Source: a virus | Length of the DNA: 47,110 nucleotides | Direction: 5' to 3' (one strand) | Virus record (IMG/VR): IMGVR_UViG_3300045996_000642 | Span: 1-47,110 of that record | In this document: positions 14,023-20,778 of the stretch, one piece after another | How the letters are laid out: every line of letters begins with the position of its first letter | Numbering within the stretch: the stretch's first letter is position 1 | Position numbers and translations under genes: made by a program | The notes under the pieces: model-generated | The model's input: the letters and a program-made list of their open reading frames with translations, nothing else | The model's database searches: none | What the model was told of the DNA's origin: nothing

Positions 14023-14166
14023 CTATTTCTCGATGTTAGCATCTTTGTCAAGTTGACGAGCTATGTCCCACATGACTAAGACTGATCCTATAAACATGAG
14101 CAGCATCGCCGCTACGTCTTTGTGATACTGCTCAGGTACTATGTAACCGATGTATGTTTCAAACAC
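14023..14166 (-). CDS. 47-aa putative membrane microprotein
   Basis: GTG 14166 follows AAAAGGAGTCAAAA, a variant of the operon's cassette. The product begins MFETYIGYIVPEQYHKD and contains AAMLLMFIGSVLVMWDIA, a likely single transmembrane helix, with a charged tail (RQLDKDANIEK). The stop codon runs into the next gene's ribosome site. It overlaps the upstream gene by 8 bases. The cassette at both ends is the main evidence that it is real. Confidence 0.6.
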   Translation of the reverse strand: MFETYIGYIVPEQYHKDVAAMLLMFIGSVLVMWDIARQLDKDANIEK

Positions 14167-14518
14167 TTTTGACTCCTTTTAGTGTGTTGCGCGAGTACAG
14201 ACTCGCTCGTAGATTGTTCCAGTGGTTAGTAACCCACTCTCTTACTGACTCATCGAACTCTGTGAAATCACCCTCCTTGTAGAATTCATACTCTGCTACA
14301 TCAAACACATGCTGATAGCGTGGTATGTTGTATGCTTCGAGCATGACATTTCTGTCCTTACGATCAACTGAGTGAGTGAATGGGTGTGCTTTGAACCAGC
14401 AATCATCACATACTCGCTCATAATAGTAACCTCCACTGAATTCAGTGAAGATCTCAACTGCAAACTTGGCACATACACCACATGTACCTCTTAACTGACG
14501 TTTTTGATCCTTTGTCAT
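14159..14518 (-). CDS. Zinc-binding protein of unknown function
   Basis: 119 aa with AAAGGAGTCACA before ATG. TCGVCAKFAVEIF and, 20 residues on, VCDDCWFKAHPFTH form a CxxC...CxxC-xn-H ribbon. The C-terminal half is helical and rich in Trp and Glu. Unknown function. Confidence 0.55.
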   Translation of the reverse strand: MTKDQKRQLRGTCGVCAKFAVEIFTEFSGGYYYERVCDDCWFKAHPFTHSVDRKDRNVMLEAYNIPRYQHVFDVAEYEFYKEGDFTEFDESVREWVTNHWNNLRASLYSRNTLKGVKSV

Positions 14519-14528
14519 TGTGACTCCT

Positions 14529-14909
14529 TTACCAACAAAAGTCCTCGATCATGTGACCACGTGACATTTCTTCCATGAGTGACACCCACTCTTGTCTAGA
14601 TCTTAAGCCATAGTAACGATACAATCGCTTAAAGGCTTGTTCTTTGTGCTTTTGTATTATGTGATAAGCGTCATTACTCATGTCCATTGACTGCTCCCAC
14701 ATAAACTCTTCTTCTAGCTTTTCACATGCTTCATACAGCATGTGAGCTGACCGAGAGTTGATCTTAAGGTGAATGCTAAGAAAGTGCTCTCGCTCATTAC
14801 GAGCTTTATTTTCAGAGTGGCAATCGCAAATGCAGTTACCATACACATGTGGATCACGCTGGCCCGGGTCAGGCCAGCAATATTCACATGATGTTATTTG
14901 ACCGTACAT
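14529..14909 (-). CDS. Cys/His-rich protein of unknown function
   Basis: 126 aa with AAGGAGTCACT before ATG. CEYCWPDPGQRDPHVYG then CICDCHSEN make a metal-site-like N-terminus, followed by a long helical region (SAHMLYEACEKLEEEFMWEQ and AFKRLYRYYGLRSRQEW). Unknown. Confidence 0.55.
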   Translation of the reverse strand: MYGQITSCEYCWPDPGQRDPHVYGNCICDCHSENKARNEREHFLSIHLKINSRSAHMLYEACEKLEEEFMWEQSMDMSNDAYHIIQKHKEQAFKRLYRYYGLRSRQEWVSLMEEMSRGHMIEDFCW

Positions 14910-14918
14910 AGTGACTCC

Positions 14919-15137
14919 TTATTTGTCAGCGCCAAATATCAAGTTACCATAATAGTACAAGTTACCATCTTTGTAACTAAATGGCTCCATTGTCGCTTCA
15001 GCTTTACCAGGGTCAGAGTGCTGAGAAACATCAGAAGCAAACAAGTCGTCGTCTTTGTACTGTTTGTTTAGCTCAGTAACAATGACGTGTCTAGTTATGT
15101 CTAACTCATCAGCTGCGGTGTATTCAGTATCTTGCAT
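14919..15137 (-). CDS. Small protein of unknown function
   Basis: 72 aa with AAGGAGTCACA before ATG. An acidic helical start (TEYTAADELDITRHVIVTEL) and a strand-rich Tyr/Gly end (YKDGNLYYYGNLIFG). Unknown. Confidence 0.55.
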   Translation of the reverse strand: MQDTEYTAADELDITRHVIVTELNKQYKDDDLFASDVSQHSDPGKAEATMEPFSYKDGNLYYYGNLIFGADK

Positions 15138-15194
15138 TGTGACTCCTTATTTCCAAAGTGATAAAATATCCACATGAATATTATATCATGGGTA

Positions 15195-15246
15195 GAATGG
15201 CTGGATGACCTTTTTTAACGCTTTGTCATTTATTTTCCAGCCATTC
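15195..15246. repeat. Intergenic 10-bp inverted repeat
   Basis: GAATGGCTGG (15195-15204) and CCAGCCATTC (15237-15246) pair perfectly around a 32-base loop containing TTTTTT. TATAAT occurs just to the left on the minus strand (15185-15180) but without a good -35. Could be a regulatory dyad in the 126-base gap. Confidence 0.5.
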
Positions 15247-15263
15247 CACATTAGACTAATATT

Positions 15264-15494
15264 CTAGTAATCTGACCGACCGTAGCCACCACCCTCTGCT
15301 CGATCAGCACACTCGTCACATTGATAGCCACGAGCTCTGTCCTTAGGTGTCAAGCGATTTGGCTCACCACATGTAGGACATGCTATGTTACGTGGGTTGT
15401 CACGTGTAGCAGCTCGTAAAGCAGAATTGCCACCCGGATCAGCGAAACCCACTCCGTCAATTAGATCGTAGTCTTCTTCTTCGTAGTCGTACAT
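15264..15494 (-). CDS. Zinc-ribbon small protein
   Basis: 76 aa; acidic start MYDYEEEDYDLIDG, then ACPTCGEPNRL and YQCDECADR, a textbook two-knuckle ribbon, and a Gly/Arg tail. Unknown partner. Confidence 0.6.
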   Translation of the reverse strand: MYDYEEEDYDLIDGVGFADPGGNSALRAATRDNPRNIACPTCGEPNRLTPKDRARGYQCDECADRAEGGGYGRSDY

Positions 15495-15495
15495 G

Positions 15496-16185
15496 TTATG
15501 CTCCTTTTAGGGTTGTCATGTGATAGAGTGCTTGTTCGGTATCGCCACCGCAATACTCCTCACGTAGAAAGTTATACATACTATTTAGGCTTTGAGACTT
15601 CACGATGCACTCATTATCAGCACCAGTCCAAATTAGAACGCACTTGTGTTCTTCCGCTATTTTCTCGTACTTCTTACGAGTCATGTTATCTAACACTGGC
15701 TCAATAGCTACCTCGTAGGGATACTGAGAGTAATCAACTACTGTAATTATTTCAGTATTAGCCAGAGCCATGTCTAATAGCGCATCAGCCGTATTGCCAC
15801 GGTTGATCTCGACTAATGCTTTGTATATCAACTCAATGTCGTCTGACAAGAGAGTGGATTCAAAGGTGTAGTCCTTTTGTAGTTCACCTAACTGAAATTT
15901 GACTTTGGGTTCGTAAGTCTCGACTATGCCAAGGTCGATTGGGTCGTGGTGGCGTAACGTGAGTTTGTATACTCGATTGATCATAGTGACTCCTTTTTTG
16001 ACGATCTGTTGTATTAGATCGTAGTCATGTTTAGCGTCTTTGTAGTTTTCGTAGTAGAACTCAGTGACACTGGGAAAGTCTAGTGCATATTTACTGCTAC
16101 CAAATACTTTACAGACAACAGCATCTTTTAGCATATCAGCATCTAGACTATCAATGTCACGATTTAAGTAAGGGTGACGGAACAT
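15496..16185 (-). CDS. 229-aa protein with internal in-frame start at 15984
   Basis: Two start signals serve one frame. ATG 16185 has GAGGAGAG upstream and gives 229 aa. ATG 15984 (residue 68) has the operon's full AAAAAAGGAGTCACT cassette and gives 162 aa, starting MINRVYKLTLRHHDP. In the long form the cassette is read as KKGVT. Elsewhere in this operon a stop codon lies just before the cassette, so two ancestral genes may have fused by losing a stop, or both products are made on purpose. The downstream part has beta-strand-rich segments (VYKLTLRHH, IITVVDYSQYPYEVAIEP, HKCVLIWTG). No family recognised. Confidence 0.6.
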   Translation of the reverse strand: MFRHPYLNRDIDSLDADMLKDAVVCKVFGSSKYALDFPSVTEFYYENYKDAKHDYDLIQQIVKKGVTMINRVYKLTLRHHDPIDLGIVETYEPKVKFQLGELQKDYTFESTLLSDDIELIYKALVEINRGNTADALLDMALANTEIITVVDYSQYPYEVAIEPVLDNMTRKKYEKIAEEHKCVLIWTGADNECIVKSQSLNSMYNFLREEYCGGDTEQALYHMTTLKGA

Positions 16186-16187
16186 GG

Positions 16188-16622
16188 CTATTCACTCTCC
16201 TCAGTGAATGTCGCATCGATCGAGTCCATCCACGTTTGTGTTGTAAGAGTTAGTTGACTAACGGAGTCTTCTAACCCTAAGTCCGACAATGAAGTATTGA
16301 TGTCGGGGTGCCAGTCGCTGAATAAGTCTTCTAACTTAAGAGCGGCTTCGTTGATACTGGCTATATACTCTCTCGCTAACATTAAGCGAGACTTATTGTA
16401 ACCGATGTTAAGCTTTTGTATTCTGTCAATGCCAAAGAACTTAACCACTTTGGGGTGGAGAGCCTTGCGGCTCTCACTCCATAATGTCTCATCGTCACCC
16501 TTGTCGAAGATCGCTTGCTCACAATCTGCTGAACAAGGTGTATGAGTAGGGTCGTTCGGCTTATCACCCCAATATGTGAAAGTGATGCCACAGTTTGTGC
16601 ATTTGTCTGTATACTCGTTCAT
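16188..16622 (-). CDS. Zinc-binding N-terminus protein
   Basis: 144 aa with AAGGAGTCACT before ATG. CTNCGITFTYWGDKPND followed by HTPCSADCEQAIF is a treble-clef-like CxxC...CxxxC motif. The rest is helical. Ends three bases before the next ATG. Unknown. Confidence 0.55.
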   Translation of the reverse strand: MNEYTDKCTNCGITFTYWGDKPNDPTHTPCSADCEQAIFDKGDDETLWSESRKALHPKVVKFFGIDRIQKLNIGYNKSRLMLAREYIASINEAALKLEDLFSDWHPDINTSLSDLGLEDSVSQLTLTTQTWMDSIDATFTEESE

Positions 16623-16631
16623 AGTGACTCC

Positions 16632-16826
16632 TTAACTAACAGTGATCTCTTGCTTAACTTCTGCTATCACCAAACTACCATCAGTGAAATAGCTTTCAGC
16701 TTCTTGTCTCATGTCAAAAGCGACATGATTTATCAAGTACTCTTTCAACTGCTCTTTACTATTCGCTTCGTATATAGCGAGGTTAGCAGATGGGTTGTGA
16801 GTATTTATGACTATAAACTTTGCCAT
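16632..16826 (-). CDS. Small protein of unknown function
   Basis: 64 aa from ATG 16826, with AGGAGGACA upstream; the frame runs to 16877 but without a ribosome site. MAKFIVINTHNPSANLAIYEA, a helix (SKEQLKEYLINHVAF), then a strand: a small alpha/beta fold. Unknown. Confidence 0.55.
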   Translation of the reverse strand: MAKFIVINTHNPSANLAIYEANSKEQLKEYLINHVAFDMRQEAESYFTDGSLVIAEVKQEITVS

Positions 16827-16833
16827 TGTCCTC

Positions 16834-17100
16834 CTACCTAAGATCGTCATGTGAGATGACATAGCGACCGATCTCACGTGGTGTGTCTTTGTAGATCAAC
16901 TTTTCTGCTTGTATCTCAACTGTGTAGCTAATATCGAGTGACGATTTAATTTTGCCACTTCGAGTCTTATAGTTACGATGTGTAACTACTACTCCTACTA
17001 TATCAACTGCTACACATTTATTAGTTGATAGACCGAACTCTTCTTGTTCTGCGACACGTGCTATGCGTGTGTTACCGATGTGCTCGATGTTGTCTTGCAT
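16834..17100 (-). CDS. Small protein of unknown function
   Basis: 88 aa; GGAGG lies 11 bases before ATG 17100. Beta-rich (NKCVAVDIVGVVVTHRNYKT, LDISYTVEIQAEKLIYKD). Unknown. Confidence 0.5.
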   Translation of the reverse strand: MQDNIEHIGNTRIARVAEQEEFGLSTNKCVAVDIVGVVVTHRNYKTRSGKIKSSLDISYTVEIQAEKLIYKDTPREIGRYVISHDDLR

Positions 17101-17102
17101 TG

Positions 17103-17423
17103 TTATACGACCTCCAGCTGTTCGATCTTTGTAGCACCATCACGTTCAGTGATCTTGCTGATGTACATGTGTCCGTCCTTCCACTCCGTTACGTCAGAGT
17201 AATCGTAGTCCGGGTACTCAGGGTTGTCTACTTCTACTCTACCAACTTCGAGTTCAACTGACTCATCAGTCTTTAGTACTCCGCGAATGTAACACAAGCC
17301 GTCCATCCCCTCGTAACTAAGATCTAGTTCATAGTCAGGGTACCGATGTCTTAAGACTGTGAGAGCAGCTATCCACTCTGTACTCCAACCTTCACTTATG
17401 AGTTGTTCTGTTGATTTAACCAT
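17103..17423 (-). CDS. Small protein of unknown function
   Basis: 106 aa with AAAGGAGTCACA before ATG. STEWIAALTVLRHRYPDYELDL helix-strand start, acidic strand-rich rest (DNPEYPDYDYSDVTEW). It overlaps the upstream gene by 8 bases. Unknown. Confidence 0.55.
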   Translation of the reverse strand: MVKSTEQLISEGWSTEWIAALTVLRHRYPDYELDLSYEGMDGLCYIRGVLKTDESVELEVGRVEVDNPEYPDYDYSDVTEWKDGHMYISKITERDGATKIEQLEVV

Positions 17424-17619
17424 TGTGACTCCTTTCGCTCATGTCGTAGTCGACCTTTAACTGACGTATTAGCTCAACTAAGTTATTTAACTCAATGTCA
17501 ATCCACTCGACATTGTTTAGGTCTTCAGCATGGTGACGACGAAGGTCATCGCTCATGTCCTTCAACTTCTCAGCGGTTTGGCTAAACTGTGTTAGTTTTT
17601 CAGTTAGCGATATAGACAT
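17416..17619 (-). CDS. Small helical protein
   Basis: 67 aa from ATG 17619, chosen for AAAGGAGTCACA directly before it. ISLTEKLTQFSQTAEKLKDM and LNNLVELIRQLKVDYD suggest a helical hairpin. Unknown. Confidence 0.55.
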   Translation of the reverse strand: MSISLTEKLTQFSQTAEKLKDMSDDLRRHHAEDLNNVEWIDIELNNLVELIRQLKVDYDMSERSHNG

Positions 17620-18074
17620 TGTGACTCCTTTACCAAAGCATTGTAGTTCAACTGAGTGAACTAACCGATGTGAAAACACTGTAACCTTGTCGGTCCAACG
17701 ACCGATGGTCCTATTGCCACTTTACAACGAAGAGAATTGATGTGAACGTTAAAAAGCTTAACGACCTACTATCAACCACTTGCGACACTATTAACGACCA
17801 ACAACTATTGAGCCATAAGGCTGATAGCCGGTCCTGTGTTACGAAGTACCATAACTGAACTAAACAAATGTGACCTAAGACAACGACATTTGACACACGG
17901 GGCGGCAAAACTGTGGGTCGGTCGTGAAGCAGTATTGCTACCCGATCGGTTGCCAAATAGCAACGAGTGAAAACTGTCGCGCAGTTATGCGGCCCTCTCC
18001 GTCGCCCCACACCGACCGGTGCAGTTAAAGTCTTGTTGTATAGCAAATAAGCCATATATTTTCCACTCAAGAAT
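17620..18074 (-). other. Long untranslated leader or RNA region
   Basis: About 450 bases lie between the promoter at 18075-18103 and the first gene with a ribosome site (17619). A 119-codon frame exists (17711-18070) but starts at TTG/ATG without a ribosome site and has atypical composition (many Cys, Trp, Arg). The DNA contains short repeats (TTAACGACC twice, near 17758 and 17789; ACCGATGGTC near 17700). It may be a structured leader or a non-coding RNA. Confidence 0.4.
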
Positions 18075-18103
18075 ATTATAAACCATGTAAAAACACTTGT
18101 AAA
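18075..18103 (-). promoter_or_regulatory. Sigma70-type promoter, leftward
   Basis: Minus strand TTTACA (18103-18098), 17-base spacer, TATAAT (18080-18075). Drives the leftward operon from 17619 down. Confidence 0.75.
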
Positions 18104-18155
18104 CCATTATTTTCAAGCATTGTGGCTTATTTTCATCTAGCAGTACGTCACGGCT

Positions 18156-18236
18156 GCTTGACAGAATCACCGCCACTGTCACAGAACAACAACTCCGAAA
18201 TAGTATTCAGTTAAATAGCAGCTAAGCTGTCCAGTG
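18156..18236. repeat. Three-copy upstream element, copy 1
   Basis: The left end GCTTGACAGAATCACCGCCA and the right end AGCTAAGCTGTCCAGTG recur, with changes, at 18916-18967 and 18999-19082. All copies lie upstream of leftward TTTACA-N17-TATAAT promoters. Confidence 0.5.
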
Positions 18237-18287
18237 CATTACCACCACAGCTTGACAACTGAGACCTAACTGCTATGTGAAAGTGCG

Positions 18288-18316
18288 TAAAAAAAGCGGA
18301 GTCTTTCGACTCCGCT
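18288..18316 (-). terminator. Rho-independent terminator, leftward
   Basis: Minus strand AGCGGAGTC-GAAA-GACTCCGCT stem (18316-18295) followed by seven T. Ends the transcript of the 18340-18717 gene. Confidence 0.9.
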
Positions 18317-18339
18317 CGAGTGATCTAAGTGATGTGATC

Positions 18340-18717
18340 TTACTTATTAGCTTTGATCACTTTCACTTCTCGCTGTGCGGCTGGCTGTTCGACCGGCTGC
18401 TCGACCGGCTTTTCGACCGGTTGGTCGGTAGACGGCTTGACAAAGTTTTTCGCTTCGCTGGTGGAGTCGAAGAACTTATGGTCGCGTACATAGTAGCTCT
18501 GCACAAAAGTGGGGTTGTCCGACTTCGGCTCTACTACTTGAAACAGGACATACTGAGTCCGGTCGCGATTAATAGCGACTCTCGTAGTCTTCCCGTTAAT
18601 AAGCATGTCCTTTGACTCCCGGTCGCTATCAAAGAAGTGACGGGGTGCTTTATTAGCTTTCACTTTTTCGACATTGTAAACGACTCCGCTTTCATTAACT
18701 AACTTGGTGATAGCCAT
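18340..18717 (-). CDS. Paralogue 2 of a three-member phage family
   Basis: 125 aa, TTAGGAGTCAC before ATG 18717. About 70 percent identical by eye to 19389-19766 over residues 1-95, sharing GxVYNVEKVKxNKAPRHFFD, TRVAINRDRTQYVLFQVVEP, NPTFVQSYYVRDHKFFD and SEAKNFVKPS. The tail differs: here it is a run of VEKP/VEQP repeats ending REVKVIKANK, in the partner KVEEVKVEEVKQ then REIKVIKAAK. It has its own promoter and its own strong terminator, so it is probably made in quantity. The function is unknown; the compact basic core with a flexible charged tail would suit a DNA-, RNA- or polymerase-binding protein. Confidence 0.7.
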   Translation of the reverse strand: MAITKLVNESGVVYNVEKVKANKAPRHFFDSDRESKDMLINGKTTRVAINRDRTQYVLFQVVEPKSDNPTFVQSYYVRDHKFFDSTSEAKNFVKPSTDQPVEKPVEQPVEQPAAQREVKVIKANK

Positions 18718-18805
18718 GTGACTCCTAAAGTGCTGCTCACAGCTTGCAAAGTGATAGTGATCTTAAAGTGAAATACACTATGTATATAACTCGACCACTA
18801 GATCT

Positions 18806-18834
18806 ATTATAAACCAAGTGGATCTACTTGTAAA
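18806..18834 (-). promoter_or_regulatory. Sigma70-type promoter, leftward
   Basis: Minus strand TTTACA (18834-18829), 17-base spacer, TATAAT (18811-18806), then AGATCTAG as at 10472. Gives an 80-base leader to the 18717 gene. Confidence 0.8.
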
Positions 18835-18915
18835 ATTAATAATTCATGCATTGTGATTCGACAGATATTACCACTCGTAATAATAATACGTTGTATTACT
18901 GATGAAACAACAGTC

Positions 18916-19082
18916 GCATGACACACTCACCGCCAGTCCGGATCCATATGTAGCTAAGCTGTCCATGGAATAAAGTCGAGCGACAGCACGGCTGTGCCGC
19001 TTGACACATCCAGCGCCACTGTAGGAATGATAAATAGTTGTCGGGGTGGGTGAGTATGCCAGCAGTCAAGCTGTCCAGTGGC
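18916..19082. repeat. Three-copy upstream element, copies 2 and 3
   Basis: Copy 2: GCATGACACACTCACCGCCA at 18916 with AGCTAAGCTGTCCATGG at 18952. Copy 3: GCTTGACACATCCAGCGCCA at 18999 with GTCAAGCTGTCCAGTGGC at 19065. In copy 3 GCTTGAC/GTCAAGC and GCCACTG/CAGTGGC interleave, which would give a pseudoknot if transcribed. The stretch 18835-19107 has no other feature; a 95-codon frame here lacks a ribosome site. Confidence 0.5.
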
Positions 19083-19107
19083 TTATCATGATCATTAACA
19101 ACAAGAC

Positions 19108-19133
19108 AAAAAAAATGGGGGCTTTCGCCCCCA
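19108..19133 (-). terminator. Rho-independent terminator, leftward
   Basis: Minus strand TGGGGGC-GAAA-GCCCCCA stem (19133-19116) followed by eight T. Closes the 19140-19337 transcript. Confidence 0.9.
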
Positions 19134-19139
19134 CAGTTG

Positions 19140-19337
19140 TCAGTGCCTTTTCCAAAATTCTCGGGCTGCATGCTCTTCAGCAAGCTGTCGGGCTCGAGTA
19201 GCGTACACCCAACCTTTAACTACTTCAGCGGCATCACGCTCGACCTGACGATCGGTGCGTTCGAAAGCTTCTTGTCGTACGACCTCGACTTTAGCGAGAT
19301 CAGCTTTTTTAACAACTTTAACTGTTCGGTTTTTCAT
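19140..19337 (-). CDS. Small basic protein of unknown function
   Basis: 65 aa with AAAGGAGTCAC before ATG 19337. Start MKNRTVKVVKKADLAKVEVV, then a long basic/acidic helix (RQVERDAAEVVKGWVYATRA, RQLAEEHAAREFWKRH). It follows the 19389-19766 paralogue in the same transcript with a hairpin between. Probably nucleic-acid- or protein-binding; unknown. Confidence 0.6.
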   Translation of the reverse strand: MKNRTVKVVKKADLAKVEVVRQEAFERTDRQVERDAAEVVKGWVYATRARQLAEEHAAREFWKRH

Positions 19338-19363
19338 GTGACTCCTTTACTAACTGATGTTAA

Positions 19364-19381
19364 GGGGGGCTTTCGCCCCCC
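19364..19381 (-). terminator. Intercistronic hairpin, weak terminator
   Basis: GGGGGGC-GAAA-GCCCCCC stem with only TT after it on the minus strand. Likely attenuates or protects mRNA ends between 19389 and 19337. Confidence 0.55.
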
Positions 19382-19388
19382 GCCTCGG

Positions 19389-19766
19389 TTACTTAGCGGC
19401 TTTGATCACCTTGATCTCGCGCTGCTTAACTTCTTCGACCTTGACCTCTTCAACCTTCGGCTGTTCAGCTGGCTGGCTGGAGGGTTTAACGAAGTTTTTC
19501 GCTTCGCTTGTCTCATCGAAGAATTTGTGATCACGTACATAATAGGACTGTACGAAGGTGGGGTTGTCAGCTTTCGGCTCGACAACCTGAAAGAGTACAT
19601 ACTGAGTGCGATCTCGGTTGATCGCAACCCGCGTCTCTTTGCCGTTGATCACCATCAACTTCGCTTCGCGCTCGGCGTCGAAGAAGTGTCGGGGAGCTTT
19701 GTTGCTCTTGACCTTTTCGACGTTGTAAACGGTGCCGAGTTCGTTCTGAAGTTTGCTAATAGACAT
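19389..19766 (-). CDS. Paralogue 3 of a three-member phage family
   Basis: 125 aa, TTAGGAGTCAC before ATG 19766. Close relative of 18340-18717 (see there), with the same GTVYNVEKVKSNKAPRHFFD start, NRDRTQYVLFQVVEP centre and QSYYVRDHKFFDE signature, and a Val/Glu/Lys tail ending REIKVIKAAK. It is the first gene left of the palindrome hub and follows a leader of about 215 bases, so it is probably among the first and strongest leftward products. GC-richer than the leftward genes further on. Unknown function. Confidence 0.7.
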   Translation of the reverse strand: MSISKLQNELGTVYNVEKVKSNKAPRHFFDAEREAKLMVINGKETRVAINRDRTQYVLFQVVEPKADNPTFVQSYYVRDHKFFDETSEAKNFVKPSSQPAEQPKVEEVKVEEVKQREIKVIKAAK

Positions 19767-19980
19767 GTGACTCCTAATGGCTGTTTGACAGCTTTAATTT
19801 GATCGATTGACGTCGATCGTCGTTTTGCGAAAATCGCTTTTTAATTTCTCCCGAGCACGCGTTCCAATCTATGTAGTGCTCGTCAAGTTCGTGACATGAA
19901 ACGCTCGGTTTCGGTCACCCCACCCCCCACACGCGCGCTGCGCGGGGGGAGCAAGTTTAGAACTTATTTATCAAACAACT
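19767..19980 (-). other. Structured 5' leader of the paralogue 3 gene
   Basis: About 215 untranslated bases between the promoter and the gene. They hold a GC-rich dyad near 19925-19953 (six C, CGCGC...GCGCG, six G) and GATCGATTGACGTCGATC near 19800. Could attenuate or stabilise the transcript. Confidence 0.4.
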
Positions 19981-19986
19981 AGAACT

Positions 19987-20015
19987 ATTATAAACTAAAA
20001 ACTTACAAATGTACA
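19987..20015 (-). promoter_or_regulatory. Sigma70-type promoter, leftward edge of the hub
   Basis: Minus strand TGTACA (20015-20010), 17-base spacer, TATAAT (19992-19987), then AGTTCTAG. It faces away from the palindrome array. Confidence 0.65.
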
Positions 20016-20081
20016 CAAAAAAAACTTAATATCTTTCCCACAAAAGTATTAGTTTTGTTAATAACTTTTGTAGCGATACAT

Positions 20082-20572
20082 TGTACCATCCGTGATACAA
20101 ATGTACGTTTCCTCCATGGGGTCATGTATCGCTGATGAAACATGTACTCTGTGAAACCATGTATCGTCCGTGATACAACTGAGGGTGTTTCGTCAGTGGC
20201 TACCCTGTATCGTCTGTGATACAACAATTCTTTTTTCTTCAATAGTTCCATGTACCATCAGTGAAACACTTCCGCAGTTTTCTTCAGCTATACATTGTTT
20301 CGTCAGTGAAACACTTCTACAATTTTCCTCCATAGTTCCGTGTGTCATCAGTGAAACACTTCTACAATTTTCTTCAGTTAAACCTTGTATCATCAGTGGT
20401 ACACTACCGCATTTTTCCTCCTTAGTTCCCTGTATCGCTGATGAAACACTTACGCAATTATCGTCAGTGGTTCCGTGTATCGTCAGTGAAACACTACTTC
20501 AGGAACCGCGATACATTGTACCATCAGCGATACAACACTCGTATCGCGATACAGTGTACCATCGATAGCACA
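20082..20572. repeat. Palindrome array, left block
   Basis: About 15 copies of an 18-bp dyad, consensus TGTATC-N6-GATACA (more exactly TGTNYC-N6-GRNACA). Starts are at 20082, 20125, 20143 (short), 20160, 20186 (half), 20206, 20251, 20296, 20341, 20386, 20431, 20476, 20517, 20541 (short) and 20555. From 20206 to 20476 the step is exactly 45 bp, and the sequence between palindromes is also conserved (AATTTTCYTC, then TAGTTCC). Variation is symmetric about the dyad: both halves vary at their fourth base and keep the outer TGT/ACA. This is what dimeric DNA-binding sites look like. Confidence 0.8.
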
Positions 20573-20778
20573 GCGCGACCAGGGCGCTCCAGGCGCGAGT
20601 GGGGCATATAAACTAAGTACGCGATATAAGCATCGCAAACTTAATAAAAACACATCCAGCGCTATCGGGTGACGTATGTTACGAGCGTTTTAGGCGCTCT
20701 GGACGCGCTTTTAATTATTAAGCGCAGGGGGGTACGCTTTTTTAGTAGCGCGATGGGGGCGCTTAAAACGTAAAACTT
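20573..20778. other. Core between the two palindrome blocks
   Basis: No gene. An AT-rich part (20611-20660, TATAAACTAAG, GATATAAGC, AATAAAAAC) is flanked by GC-rich inverted and direct repeats: GGCGCTC-Y-GG-M-CGCG near 20583 and 20693, and AAGCGC ... GCGCTT near 20720-20765. This is the mixed composition expected of an unwinding region between iteron-like arrays. Confidence 0.45.

Noticed and set aside
15180-15208. Leftward promoter with TATAAT at 15185-15180
   Set aside because: No acceptable -35 at 16-18 bases; kept only as a remark on the inverted repeat.
17711-18070. 119-aa minus-strand gene
   Set aside because: No ribosome site in an operon where nearly every gene has one; Cys/Trp/Arg-rich composition unlike its neighbours.
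18896-19183. 95-aa minus-strand frame
   Set aside because: Runs through the repeat elements and the terminator at 19108-19133; no ribosome site.
19137-19802. 221-aa plus-strand frame
   Set aside because: Antisense shadow of two well-supported leftward genes.
20170-20568. Repeat-containing proteins encoded by the palindrome array (also 20193-20393, 20802-21167, 20819-21133)
   Set aside because: Because the period is 45 bases (15 codons) every frame shows 15-residue repeats on both strands. No ribosome sites, and conservation follows dyad symmetry. Some variation falls at third codon positions shared by both strands, so translation is not fully excluded.
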